A stretch of 64,000 nt of DNA from Paenisporosarcina sp. TG20. Lineage in GTDB: Bacteria > Bacillota > Bacilli > Bacillales_A > Planococcaceae. Under the pieces are notes generated by a model that did no database searches, was not told the origin of the DNA, and saw nothing but the letters and a program-made list of their open reading frames with translations. The stretch is taken from NCBI RefSeq assembly GCF_000286315.1, contig NZ_ALJG01000364.1, positions 1 to 64,000 on the forward strand. Direction: 5' to 3'. The translations under genes were made by a program, and so were the position numbers. Shown piece by piece: positions 27,522 to 37,187 of this stretch; position 1 is the stretch's first letter; each line of letters begins with the position of its first letter.

Positions 27522-28282
27522 AATATATATCCCCCTTTTTTATTCCCTAATCTCTATTTCTTTAATTAGAATAAGAGCAATTCGACCTTCTATTCAGTAT
27601 CCTCATATAATCAAAAATAATCCCTTGTAGATAGCTTCACTAAAAATATTCATTTTGAAAGCAAGTTTATTATTCCTTTAATCTTTTTCAATTCTATCAG
27701 TTTACCCTGAGAAATATCTCGTTTATGAATCGGGTTTAGGAGTTTTACCGTTCAATAAGAAGCTGGATAAAGGATTACTTTCTTTTCAATAATATTCCAC
27801 CTATCTTATTGTAGTTAAGCAAAATATCCCATACTTTCGACTTCATTTAAATACGAGTACTAGATAAAAGAGCACAACGTGATTTGTGGACAGTTATTGC
27901 CATCTCCAATTGCATTATTCAAACTAGTTCTCATTCTATTCCTTCAAGTATAATAACCTTTAATTTAATAAAAGAAGCATTACTCCTTGTTGAGTAATGC
28001 CTAATTGAAACTCAAGGGAATAGTAAAAGGTGTTAGCCAATTAAAAGCTATCACCTTTTATTTATTAGTACCTTTTACTATTATGAACATGTTCTTTTCA
28101 ACATCATTCACCATATAATTTGCAAACTAATGTTCCTAGTCGAAATTGATAAAACCTGCCATTGCTTTAACTGTTTGATTTCTTTATAACATTTTTACCT
28201 TCGAACAATTATAAATAAGTACATCTTGAGCACTATATAAACTAATAGTTGTATTCAACACAAAAAGAAGGGTGGAAACTTT
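27522..28282. other. Intergenic region with two hairpins
   Basis: About 760 bases without a gene. It holds a small stem GCATTACT/AGTAATGC (about 27973-27996) and the terminator-like hairpin at 28024-28066. The ndh promoter must lie in the last 200 bases. Confidence 0.4.
28024..28066 (+). terminator. Terminator-like hairpin
   Basis: Stem TAAAAGGTG-TAGC / GCTA-CACCTTTTA with one mismatch, followed by TTTATT. No plus-strand gene precedes it closely. Confidence 0.5.
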
Positions 28283-29494
28283 ATGAGTAACAAACCAAAA
28301 ATAGTTATTCTTGGGGCAGGTTATGCTGGATTGACGACAACGAGAAGACTAATTCAAAGGCTATCACTAGAACAAGCCGAGATTGTATTAGTAAATAAGT
28401 ATAACTATCACTATGAAGCAATATGGTTGCACGAAGTTGCTGCCGGCACGATTTCTCCAAACGATGCTCGTGTAATGATAAGTGATGTTATTAATCCGAA
28501 AAAAGCGACATTGGTTTATGACACTGTAGTAAAAATTAATAAAGACGAGAAACGTGTTGTAATGAAAAATAGTGAAACTACTTATGATTATTTGGTAATC
28601 GCCTTAGGATGGGAATCAAATGACTTTGGTATTAAGGGAATGTCAGAGCATGCATTTGCAATCGAGGATATTAACTCCAGTCGTTTAATCAGTGAGCATA
28701 TTGAAAATCAATTCTCTAAATTTAATAAAGACGAGAATGCTGACGATGACAGTCTGAATATCTTAGTTGGTGGAGCAGGATTTACAGGGATTGAGTTTGT
28801 CGGTGAGCTTGCTGAAAAAATACCTGTACTATGTAAAAAGTATGGTATTGATCGCAGTAAAGTACGCGTTATCAATGTCGAAGCATCCCCATCTATCTTA
28901 CCTATGTTTGACAAGGAACTTGTTGATTATGCGAGGAAATCCCTCGAAGATCGTGGGATTGAAATTAAAATTGGGTCATCAATTTCTGAATGTACACCTG
29001 AAGGTTTTATTGTAGGAGATGACAAAGAATTAATTAAAGCAGGCACTGTAGTATGGACTGGCGGAGTTAAAGGTAGTCCCATTTTAGAAAAGTCTGGCTT
29101 TGAACTTACTAAAGGGAAAGTTAATGTTGACAATGATCTTCGGATGCCTGGTGAGGAGAATATTTTTGTAATTGGAGATTGTTCTTGGGTTTGGAACAAA
29201 GAAGCCGATCGACCATATCCATCAACTGCTCAATTAGCTATGCAAGAAGCGGATGTTGTGGCAGCTAATTTAGAGGCACTACTTACAAAACAGCCGTTAA
29301 AAGACTTTGTATTTGATGATAAAGGTACTATCGCTTCACTAGGTCTCTCAGATGGTATAGGTGTTATCTTCTCAGGTAATAAAATAACTGGAAAGACAGC
29401 AGCAACTATGAAAAAAATCGCAGATAATCGTGCCCTTTACCTGAAGGGTGGAGTGAAATTGGTCCTTAAAAAAGGAAAAATACGCCCATTTTAG
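28283..29494 (+). CDS. ndh: Type II NADH:quinone oxidoreductase
   Basis: 403-residue flavoprotein that passes electrons from NADH to menaquinone at the inner face of the membrane without pumping protons. The FAD-binding GxGxxG is in IVILGAGYAGLTTTRRL, the NADH-binding one in ILVGGAGFTGIEFVGELAE, and the second FAD motif ends ENIFVIGDCSW. The C-terminal amphipathic part around ALYLKGGVKLVLKKGK would anchor it. The start follows GAAGGGTGG. It is monocistronic or followed by a possible tiny ORF. Confidence 0.93.
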   Translation: MSNKPKIVILGAGYAGLTTTRRLIQRLSLEQAEIVLVNKYNYHYEAIWLHEVAAGTISPNDARVMISDVINPKKATLVYDTVVKINKDEKRVVMKNSETTYDYLVIALGWESNDFGIKGMSEHAFAIEDINSSRLISEHIENQFSKFNKDENADDDSLNILVGGAGFTGIEFVGELAEKIPVLCKKYGIDRSKVRVINVEASPSILPMFDKELVDYARKSLEDRGIEIKIGSSISECTPEGFIVGDDKELIKAGTVVWTGGVKGSPILEKSGFELTKGKVNVDNDLRMPGEENIFVIGDCSWVWNKEADRPYPSTAQLAMQEADVVAANLEALLTKQPLKDFVFDDKGTIASLGLSDGIGVIFSGNKITGKTAATMKKIADNRALYLKGGVKLVLKKGKIRPF

Positions 29495-29550
29495 GTTATA
29501 TCAAATATAGAGATACCAAATAAGGAGGGTAAGTATGAGTGAGACAAGGT

Positions 29551-29640
29551 ATGTTGTATGGAATAATACTAATTATTGCTTTTACAGTGGGATATAGAAT
29601 CACAAGCCAAAATAAGGACCAATCAAGAGACTTTCGCTAA
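29551..29640 (+). CDS. Possible tiny membrane peptide
   Basis: 29 codons reading MLYGIILIIAFTVGYRI then a polar tail. The strong AAGGAGGG site serves an out-of-frame ATG at 29535; deleting one base would fuse MSETR to this peptide. Could be a decayed small gene or noise. Confidence 0.25.
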   Translation: MLYGIILIIAFTVGYRITSQNKDQSRDFR

Positions 29641-29748
29641 TTATAGGTTAAAAGAAGCTGACTCAAAGGTCCGTATAATAATTTTGAATCAGCTTTTGAA
29701 ATCTTTTATAATCCCAAGACCTTTAACTCTATACGGTTATAAAATTCA
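29641..29748. other. Short gap between doubtful ORFs
   Basis: AT-rich, with AAGAAGCTGA and TCAGCTTTTG arms forming a weak hairpin. Nothing else is seen. Confidence 0.25.
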
Positions 29749-30021
29749 CTACCCTATACCATCACTTGGTTTCTTCTCCATCATAAACGTCTTTGACCCT
29801 CGAAGAAGTTTTCCTTTTTTATAAGGTGGTTCGTGGACATAACCCTTAAACAAGGTGTGGTCGATTGAATCGATAAAATGGTGATCTACGTGGGTAATAT
29901 CTTTAATTTTTTGTACACCTATGACACGATCATTACATATAAAAACAACTTCATTTCGACGTTGAAGATATGTGGCAAGTCTAGTTGAATCCTCATTAAA
30001 ACCCATAAGCATATTGTACAT
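29749..30021 (-). CDS. Hypothetical protein, 90 residues
   Basis: Reads as soluble protein (STRLATYLQRRNEVVFICND, then ITHVDHHFIDSIDHTLFKGY) with GAGGATGA close before the ATG. No known motif. It could be a real small gene or the remnant of a larger one. Confidence 0.35.
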   Translation of the reverse strand: MYNMLMGFNEDSTRLATYLQRRNEVVFICNDRVIGVQKIKDITHVDHHFIDSIDHTLFKGYVHEPPYKKGKLLRGSKTFMMEKKPSDGIG

Positions 30022-30265
30022 TCATCCTCATTTAACGTTTCACTCCTTCATGACCTTAGCGCAATTAACTTTTTCTCTATTTTAAGCTATTCCTTTCGTA
30101 TAAGTAAGATATTTCTATTAATTTAATACAAAAGACTGTTTCTAAATCTACTGCAACATAAAGAATGAAGACATAAAGCCAAATGTAGCTGAAAACTTAA
30201 CAAGCGCCCGAAGATAAAATTTTGGATGCTAATTGATATTTTATATAATTTTTCAGTTGTGAACT

Positions 30266-31295
30266 TCATGGATGATCACCAGCACAAGGATGCCCCACTA
30301 TCACTGACATTTCACCACTTGTTAAGTCCATAACAATACTAAAAACAGTCTCCATATTCTCATGCGCTAACCTTTTGGGATTATCATGTCGGCATATAGA
30401 GTCCGGATAATTTTCATGATTTGCTAGTAGGGAAAATAAATCATGTTTCTCGATATCTCTACCTAAAGTACTTAGACTTTTGCTCATTATTGATAGCCTT
30501 TTAAAAGAATCTTCTTTCGGACTATCGGAAACAAATTCTTTCATAGCGGATGAACAAATATGATTTGTGTGAACAAGCACACCATTTATAGGTTCAATTT
30601 CTGCAGTATAGAGCGGTGATACTTCAAGACTTATGATTTTTTTCTCTCTAGACGCAATTAAAATATGAGCAGGTGATGCAATTTGGTTGTCGTTTATAGA
30701 AGTTAGAGCTTCTTCAAATGTATATGAATCTAAAACAGCTCTTAAACCAAGATGAATTGGCACTTTTCTTTCTACTGTATTTGTCGTTATAGCATTTAAA
30801 CAAACCCCTACACCCGCATCATTACAACCAATTTTACCAATAATTCCACCTTCCGTAATCATTTGAAGATTTGGTTTATCCTGTTGATTAATTTTCAAAA
30901 AAAGAAGAGCAGAAGATTGATCCCCTTTCCAATCCCAATTTTGCGCAAGCCAAGTTTTTGAAGTTCGGGGTTCAGTAATGGCTAGTGCAGTACATCCATC
31001 AGGTGCATTTGTAAGTGCAATTTCACTTCTTGTATTTAAGGTCAATATATCTTCAAAGTCAACTCCCGCTCCACGAGCTATACCTTCCATTTCAGTAATA
31101 TACTCAGGTCGATATGATTGGATTGCCTCAAGATTGTAGTAAAGCTTTTTCCCTCGCTTCTTTCCATGATAATAAAGCATAGCCTTTGAAGAGTTCCTCA
31201 TATGTTAGCAAACTACGATGTACTTCGTTTCTTCCAACTTCACCATGCTTAAAACCGATTTCAAAAGATGACCCTTTAAGTTCAATCGTTCTCAA
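30266..31295 (-). pseudogene. C45-family acyltransferase/peptidase (acyl-CoA:6-APA acyltransferase-like), frameshifted
   Basis: Intact members are about 345-residue Ntn-type enzymes. The nucleophile cysteine is in NAPDGCTALA, followed by WLAQNWDWKG. The large frame (30266-31201) lacks the N-terminus; that is found upstream in another frame, starting at TTG 31295 (LRTIELKGSSFEIGFKHGE and LFKGYALLSWKEA). Removing one A from the A5 run near complement 31141..31146 joins them as KEAREKLYYNLEAIQSY. Members deacylate N-acyl amino acids or beta-lactam side chains; substrate unknown here. Single-base error or recent mutation. Confidence 0.8.
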
Positions 31296-31630
31296 TAGTT
31301 ACTCTTCTCGTATTCAATTTATTTTATTGAATCAAAGCTTCTAGGTATCCCTTAAGTATGTTGTAGAAATATTCAGTTATTTTAACAACTACTTTTATTA
31401 GTTTAAATGAGCAATCGTTTGTATTCAATAGTTACTGTTAAGAATAATTACAGAAAACGTCCCTTGTCAGTCGATTCAAACATAAGAAAATGGGCAAAGT
31501 GCTCCCGGTCCTTTTAAGCAATTACTAATGATTTAAGTGTCAGTAAAGATGATTTTCCATTCTGTATCGACTTCGGTTTCCGGGTCGCTTTAGACGGCAA
31601 ACCTACTGCATCATAACCTGAAGAATGAAG

Positions 31631-31669
31631 GACCCTAGTGAAGTGACGTTGTCACTTCACTAGGGTCCC
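31631..31669. repeat. Perfect 18-bp inverted repeat
   Basis: GGACCCTAGTGAAGTGAC and its exact complement, separated by GTT. No T-tract follows, so it may be an RNA hairpin or palindromic remnant rather than a canonical terminator. Confidence 0.6.
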
Positions 31670-31784
31670 CATACGGGCAATCTTGCGGAGGGTTTGCGTC
31701 CGAAGCGCCCCTTCAACCAAGGGGCTTATCGTATTTTTGATTTGGGTTGATGAAAGAAAAAACACTGATTTTATAAGGAGTGGC

Positions 31785-31811
31785 GGCCGAAGATACTATT
31801 TCGGCCTTTTT
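31785..31811 (+). terminator. Terminator-like hairpin
   Basis: GGCCGAA / TTCGGCC stem with an eight-base loop and a T5 tail. Confidence 0.55.
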
Positions 31812-32243
31812 CTTCATACTTTAAGGTTGGGTAGTTTCTTTTAGCTACCTTGCGTAATAAGAGGGTATCAACATACTGTCAATTACCTATGTAGTAGAAA
31901 CAATGTTCTTCAGGTTAAGGATTCACAGAATGGAAAATATTTACATTAAGGTTTAGCGAAGAGTATCACCAAAGAAAATACATTTCTAGAATGTTAGTAT
32001 CCATATACTAAAAACACCATGAACTCTGGGTTCTTGGCACATCTATTTTATAGACTTTCTAATCTTTTTAAAAAATATGTGTGTCTTTTAGAAGTTTGAG
32101 TAAATGAAACTACATGAACGCCCCTATCAAACATACAGTTTGGCAGGGAAAACGTTACGTTTGGTTAATGGAACGTTATGTATGAATCTTCTACACTGTA
32201 TTTACCTTTAACCCTGCTGTACACATTGGCAAGGCAGTAGATA

Positions 32244-32735
32244 ATGACGAATTTCGAAGAGGTAAAATCAGTTTGAACCAATGATTTATGCATGTTTACA
32301 TAAATACGCAACTATAAGAATCACGACTCTTTTATTCAAGTCGGCCGAATTGGCCTTTGGAAAGCTTGGCATCGCTATGATTCAACCAAAGGGAATTTTG
32401 CACCTTTTGCTTTTGTAGCATATGCGGCAGCCTGCTGGATGAATTTAAAAAAGGGATAATTGAAGATATGTTGATTCCTGAAGAGGATCAAATCCTTGCT
32501 GATGGTAAACAGACAAGTTCACCCGCTTGAAAACACGATGTGTTCAGAGAAGATAATGGAGGCATTAGCTCAATTAAAATTCCAAGAGCATCAGCTCATT
32601 CACCTTTTATTTGTCGAAGGTTGTTCTTTGGATGAAATTGTTCTACAGCTAGGAGTATCGAAATCTTGTCTTGAGAAAAGAAGAGAACGCACATTGGTAA
32701 ACTTAAACAAATCAAGACAAAGTAAGACATGCTGA
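32244..32735 (+). pseudogene. Sigma-70-family RNA polymerase sigma factor, multiply frameshifted
   Basis: Pieces in changing frames assemble into a small sigma factor: MTNFEEVKS, FEPMIYACLHKY, NYKNHDSFIQVGRIGLWKAW with YDSTKGNFAPFA (region 2), IIEDMLIPEEDQILAD, and a region 4 with HQLIHLLFVEGCSLDEIVLQ, LGVSKSCLEKRRERTLVNL. At least three frame changes are needed, so it is a real pseudogene rather than one sequencing error. Confidence 0.75.
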
Positions 32736-33106
32736 TATTGGACTACATGTATACGGCAACCTAAAAGTGAGCCACCACAGCACTTGAAAACTGAGCTACT
32801 TCTATAATAAAGAACATGCTTTCATACGAACCCTGCAGTTTCTAAAATCTGCAAGGAGTTTTTCTCTATCTTTATATGGTGGAGGCACTTTTACGTCTAT
32901 AGTCTTCTTACTAAGTTTGTTGTTTGTCGTATTTTATTAGTCTTTATAGGATATCTAATTTTCTTTAATTGGGTGTAGTGAGTCTATTAAAGATATGCAT
33001 TAGAATTCTACAATAGCGGTCCCTTTTGTAGTTGAATTGGTTAAAAAGTAGTTTAATCCCAAAAAACCGATAATGTTCTTATCGGTTTAAAGTAGCTTAA
33101 GTGCGT
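32736..33106. other. Intergenic with a terminator-like hairpin
   Basis: AAACCGATAA / TTATCGGTTT stem at 33064-33088. Otherwise no gene. Confidence 0.4.
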
Positions 33107-33249
33107 GTTCAAAAAGGAGCATAAAAAGAGCCGAGTAGGTCGAGGCGACGTAGCCTTCGAGCACCGGAGCGTATGGTGTTGATACGTGAGGAGCAGAGAA
33201 GCAAGCCAACGAAGAGATACGACAGCTATTTTTAGCGGACTTTTTGAAC
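33107..33249. mobile_element. 143-bp MITE-like element
   Basis: Bounded by the inverted repeat GTTCAAAAAG / CTTTTTGAAC. The interior is much richer in G and C than its surroundings (GAGCCGAGTAGGTCGAGGCG and similar) and non-coding. Size and structure suggest a small non-autonomous element or dispersed intergenic repeat of Bacillales. No clear target duplication. Confidence 0.55.
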
Positions 33250-33264
33250 AACCTCTTTATGTAA

Positions 33265-33828
33265 TTAAAGCTTTAAATCTTTGTTAATTACCTCTTGAAC
33301 CTTCTTTTTCTTTTTACGTTTTTTCATTGATTTTACCCAGAAACCGCCTTTGAAAGCCTTTGGTTCATATGCAATAATGAAAGCGTTTGGTTCATAATCC
33401 TGTATAACTTCATATAAACCCTCTTCTTGATTACGCTTTGTTAATATCTCTAGTTTATAGCGAGGTTCATCTCGACCATGTCCAACAAAAGTAGTTACAC
33501 CATATCCATCGGCTCTTAACTCCTCTATGAGAGCTTCATTGTTATTGGTAAGAATGACTTGTAGTGTAGTGTACCCAATCGCAAGTTCTGACTCGATTTT
33601 TGTACCTATCAATATCCCTATACCAAAACCTAGAGCATAAACGAACATGGTTATAAATGTCTGTTCTCCACTGAATACAATGGACAAACCAAACACATAT
33701 ATCAACGCTTCTGCAAAACCTAATAATGAAGCCGCTCCCGACCTTCCCTTTACCAGCATGATTGTTCGTAGCGTAAACGTTGGAACATAAATCAATTGCA
33801 ACAACAATATAAGTAAAATTTCCTGCAT
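33265..33828 (-). CDS. UPF0316 membrane protein with DUF2179 domain (YebE-like)
   Basis: 187 residues. Three N-terminal helices (about 3-25, 33-52, 57-77) begin YVPTFTLRTIMLVKGRSGAA, as in UPF0316 proteins. A cytoplasmic DUF2179 domain follows (GYTTLQVILTNNNEALIEEL; TFVGHGRDEPRYKLEILTKR), and the tail is strongly basic (KKRKKKKK). The related DUF2179 domain of DisA-neighbour proteins suggests ligand sensing, but function is unproven. Start after TTAGGAGGG. Confidence 0.88.
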   Translation of the reverse strand: MQEILLILLLQLIYVPTFTLRTIMLVKGRSGAASLLGFAEALIYVFGLSIVFSGEQTFITMFVYALGFGIGILIGTKIESELAIGYTTLQVILTNNNEALIEELRADGYGVTTFVGHGRDEPRYKLEILTKRNQEEGLYEVIQDYEPNAFIIAYEPKAFKGGFWVKSMKKRKKKKKVQEVINKDLKL

Positions 33829-34128
33829 TATTTCCCTCCTAATGCCTCAATACCTAAAAGAAGTGTATCATGATTCAAACTCTTCCGCATTTGAATCTAA
33901 TTAAAACACATTATTTTATATACATTCATCTTCTTTAACTGTTTTCTCCTTCCTGATAGTCTTTCCGTTCATTTATGTAAGTAATCTTGTTCAGTTCAAT
34001 TTCTATTGATAAAACCGTCATAGAATTTAATATAGATGAATTTAATACAGGTTTTATAATGAAGCAATTATGTCATAAAACAGGAAAAGCTTTCAGACAA
34101 ATCAATTCGTCTGAGAGATTATTTTTAT
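33829..34128. other. Intergenic, no gene seen
   Basis: The plus-strand ORF starting at 33987 runs over the DUF2798 gene and has no family features, so I treat it as a shadow. Confidence 0.4.
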
Positions 34129-34643
34129 TTATTGTATTTGTGCATTTATTTCTAATTGAGCTTTTTTATCCTGTGATTCATGTAATTTCACCATCGCAAA
34201 ATGGGCTATCGGTTGAATTACTAAGCTTTCTGCAATAAGTACAATTACGAAGTTACGTGGCCAATTGTGTATCCAGTTACTGAAGATTCCAGTATTAAAT
34301 CCGTTCCCTACAATATCGCCAATAAGCGTCATTGCGGCTGACATTCCTAGTACAGTGAACAGAATACGGTATAAAATTTTAGAATTGAAGCTGTCTGTTG
34401 GTTGTGTGAATTTAGCAGCTAAAGCTTCTTCAATACGACCGAAAATAATGGGTTCAATAACCATAACAATAATCCACATAATCGGTAAAGTTTTTAAAAG
34501 GTTAAAGCCACATCTCCATTGAATTCCCAAACCGCAAGAATGATACTGAATGATGTCATAAATAGAATCGTTAATGTAGCAATAATTGTACCGTACAATA
34601 GACCCTCTTTACCGTTTCTTGGCAGTCTTTTTTCTTGATGCAT
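34129..34643 (-). pseudogene. DUF2798 membrane protein, frameshifted
   Basis: Four-helix DUF2798 protein of about 171 residues. The true start is ATG 34643 after AAGGAAG (MHQEKRLPRNGKEGLLYGT), but this frame stops after NGDVALTF. The rest, LKTLPIMWIIVMVIEPIIF to the end, is in the next frame. Adding one T to the T4 run (complement of the AAAA near 34495-34498) restores it. Probably a sequencing or very recent indel. Confidence 0.8.
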
Positions 34644-35129
34644 TTTTTCTTCCTTTCAAAAAGCTTATACTAAGACCTTGGTAATTCGCTAAATACATGA
34701 ATAAATGCAAGTGATGGTTGTGACGGTAATGGTTATGGAGATCCCTCTATATCCTTTTGCTTTAAGCTTTTGTCGCTAACTAGTCCAATTGCGATTTTGT
34801 ATCCCTTTTAATTATTCTTCCTAATATAAAACCGGTCTATTTTTTACTATACTAAGATTATTTCCTATGATGTAAGTGTTTTTTATTCCTTGCATAAGAC
34901 GACAATTGGACATAAATAGATCATGTTTTTTCTATTGTTAAATATTCTGTAAGAAATATTCAACATTAACGGAGAAAGCATTTTGCCTATTATCATATTG
35001 ACCACCTGTTATTAACTATGGAATTAAACCATCAAAAGAAATGTTATACCAAGTGAGTTATCAACTTAGAAAGGAAATCCCTTTTTAAAAGCGAACCTTA
35101 CTAATAAGAACACGTAAAGGAGGATTTAT
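34644..35129. other. Intergenic region
   Basis: AT-rich. Probably holds promoters for both flanking genes. No hairpin, repeat or ORF of note. Confidence 0.4.
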
Positions 35130-35582
35130 ATGACAACAATTACTTTTAACTATGTAACCTATATCTCATCTACACTGGAAAAGGTTTGGGACGCATTGAC
35201 TAAGACAGAACATACAGAAGTATACTTCTTCGGAACGGCCGTTAAATCTGAATGGAAAGTAGGCTCACGAGTAGAATACTCTAGAGGTGATGTGACGGAC
35301 TACGGAGAAATTTTAAGCTATGAACCTAATCGCGAAATGACGTATACATGGGAAAGCGTGAATGACGAAACAATTAGGCAAAAACCAACAGTCGTGACGT
35401 TCAAATTACACCAGATGGACGGCGATGTGGTGCGATTATCATTAACCCATGAGAATTTACTGGAAGCGGACTATGTAGAAGATAACAACTCATTCCAAGG
35501 GTTCAACAATGGATGGCCTTTTATTTTGAGCAATATGAAGACATACTTAGAAACCGGGAAAACGTTGAAGTTCACACTATAG
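35130..35582 (+). CDS. SRPBCC/AHSA1-like START-fold protein
   Basis: 150 residues of the Aha1-like SRPBCC family: YISSTLEKVWDALTKTEHTE opens the fold and WPFILSNMKTYLETGK closes the C-terminal helix. These proteins bind hydrophobic ligands in a cavity and are often linked to ArsR regulators; role here unknown. Start after AAAGGAGG. Just downstream lies an unrelated SDR fragment. Confidence 0.88.
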   Translation: MTTITFNYVTYISSTLEKVWDALTKTEHTEVYFFGTAVKSEWKVGSRVEYSRGDVTDYGEILSYEPNREMTYTWESVNDETIRQKPTVVTFKLHQMDGDVVRLSLTHENLLEADYVEDNNSFQGFNNGWPFILSNMKTYLETGKTLKFTL

Positions 35583-35654
35583 GGATTTTCTAAAGGGTAG
35601 AGAATACAAACTGGGTAAAAATAGAGTTTCCTGCTTTCTTAAAACAGAGACCCT

Positions 35655-35909
35655 ACGGCGTTTATGTATGCAGACAAAAATATCCGCTGTAATGGGATTG
35701 CGCCTGGTGCAGTCATGACTAATATTGCGAGCACAATGAATAACATTAGTCAGACCGGTATCGCTCGTCAACAATTAGGGATGGCTATCAATCCACGTGT
35801 AGGACAACCTGAAGAAATCGCGAACCTAGCTATTTTCTTAGGCTCTGACGAAGCAAGCTTTATAAATGGGCAAGTTGTTTCTGCTGACGGCGGTTGGACA
35901 GCTTACTAA
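35655..35909 (+). pseudogene. 3' fragment of a short-chain dehydrogenase (SDR)
   Basis: TAFMYADKNIRCNGIAPGAV, then GQPEEIANLAIFLGSDEASF and INGQVVSADGGWTAY are the C-terminal third of a classical SDR. The Rossmann motif and catalytic YxxxK are missing. No ribosome site. A terminator follows. Confidence 0.8.
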
Positions 35910-35931
35910 GTAAGAACCTTAATCAAAATTT

Positions 35932-35976
35932 AAAAGCCTTCAGGAATGAAATATATATTCCTGAAGGCTTTTTTAT
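35932..35976 (+). terminator. Rho-independent terminator
   Basis: AAAAGCCTTCAGGAAT and its complement around an eight-base loop, then T6. It belonged to the truncated SDR gene. Confidence 0.88.
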
Positions 35977-36088
35977 TGATAGAGGTACTTTCAGCTAGTT
36001 TAATATGTACATCCTTTCAGACTTACGATAAAAACATACATAAAAAGGTGTCTACGGATGTTTTATCATGGTAGGTACTATTCAAGAT

Positions 36089-36838
36089 TTAAAGTAAGAT
36101 ATCCAGCCATATTTGTATAGCTGTCGCTGAAATTGACAACGCTAAAATGGTTTGAAGTATTTTTGTATCGATTTTTTTCCCAGCCATCGCTCCAAGTGAG
36201 GCAGCTATTAAACTTGCTACCACCATTATTGCGGCCGGATAGTATTCCACTTGCCCAGTGGAAACTTTACCTACTGTTGAACCAATGGATTCAATAAAGG
36301 TAATGGCCACTGAAGAGGCAATGGTTACCCGTGTACTAATAAGAATCCTTCAGCCAGGACCCACTATACCGGAACCAATACAGACAATAAACGCTAAAAT
36401 TGCGGCTAACCACTTATTAAAAGTTACTTCGTCCAAAGGAATATCATCTATTCCCTTCTTCGGAATAAACATCATAATTGCGGCTATTAAAACTTGAATG
36501 CCATAGACAATATTAATGCCGTTTTCCGGCAAGGATCTCGAACCAAAACTACCTATCACACTACCAATTAACACACTGACTCCCATGTATAGTATCAGCG
36601 TCTTATTTAAATAACCCACTTTACGATATGCCCATACTCCTGCGATTGAAGCAAAAAGCACTTATACAACAGTTAAACCTGACACTTCATGTACACTAAA
36701 TGCTGCCAACCCGAACAATGGCGAAATAAACAAAAGCATTGGATATTTAATGATTGAGCCACCGATACCAAGCATTCCAGAAATGAATGAACCGATAAAT
36801 CCAATTAAAAACATGATAATGATAAATGTTAAGTCCAA
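36089..36838 (-). pseudogene. Decayed TauE/SafE-family (TSUP) transporter, paralogue of 47142-47921
   Basis: Closely similar along its length, including the 3' flank, to the intact gene at 47142. Here a TTG replaces the ATG start. A TAA replaces Gln in [13 protein letters not shown] (about residue 62). About 40 bases are lost after GSGIVG, removing most of [16 protein letters not shown] and shifting the frame. The remaining pieces read [18 protein letters not shown] and [16 protein letters not shown]. Confidence 0.85.
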
Positions 36839-37187
36839 TTTACTCCCCCCTTAAAAGAAGTGAACGTTCAGTTGGTTCCCTATTCTTTTTATCCTTTTTT
36901 AATCCCTTATTATCGAACTGAACAACTATTTGGTATTAGAATTCCCCATTTAAATCAAATAAAACTTATTGCATAATTTTTAATCAGTTTTCATCTCAGA
37001 GAAGTGTGTATAATCTTGTTTAAAACTGGATCGCTTTGGGTTCACAATTTATCTTTAAAAAGTCGAGTTAACCCTCTTTTGCTTTCTCAGTTTGAAGCTT
37101 AAGATGGATCTTTTCTATATTTATATCAATGATTATAAATCCACAACTCGGAAAAGATAGTAGTATCAATATTTGAACAGGAGTGAA
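36839..37187. other. Intergenic region
   Basis: Divergent promoter space between the TauE pseudogene and the FMN enzyme. No regulatory motif identified. Confidence 0.35.

Larger units (their letters stand above)
31296..32243. other. Long non-coding stretch with hairpins
   Basis: About 950 bases. Contains the 18-bp perfect hairpin at 31631-31669 and a terminator at 31785-31811. A motif near 32007-32037 (ACCATGAACTCTGGGTTCTTGG) resembles one at 12076-12104. No ORF of protein character. Confidence 0.45.

Noticed and set aside
28200-28282. Rex (redox) operator upstream of ndh
   Set aside because: No TTGTGAA-N4-TTCACAA-like palindrome could be found.
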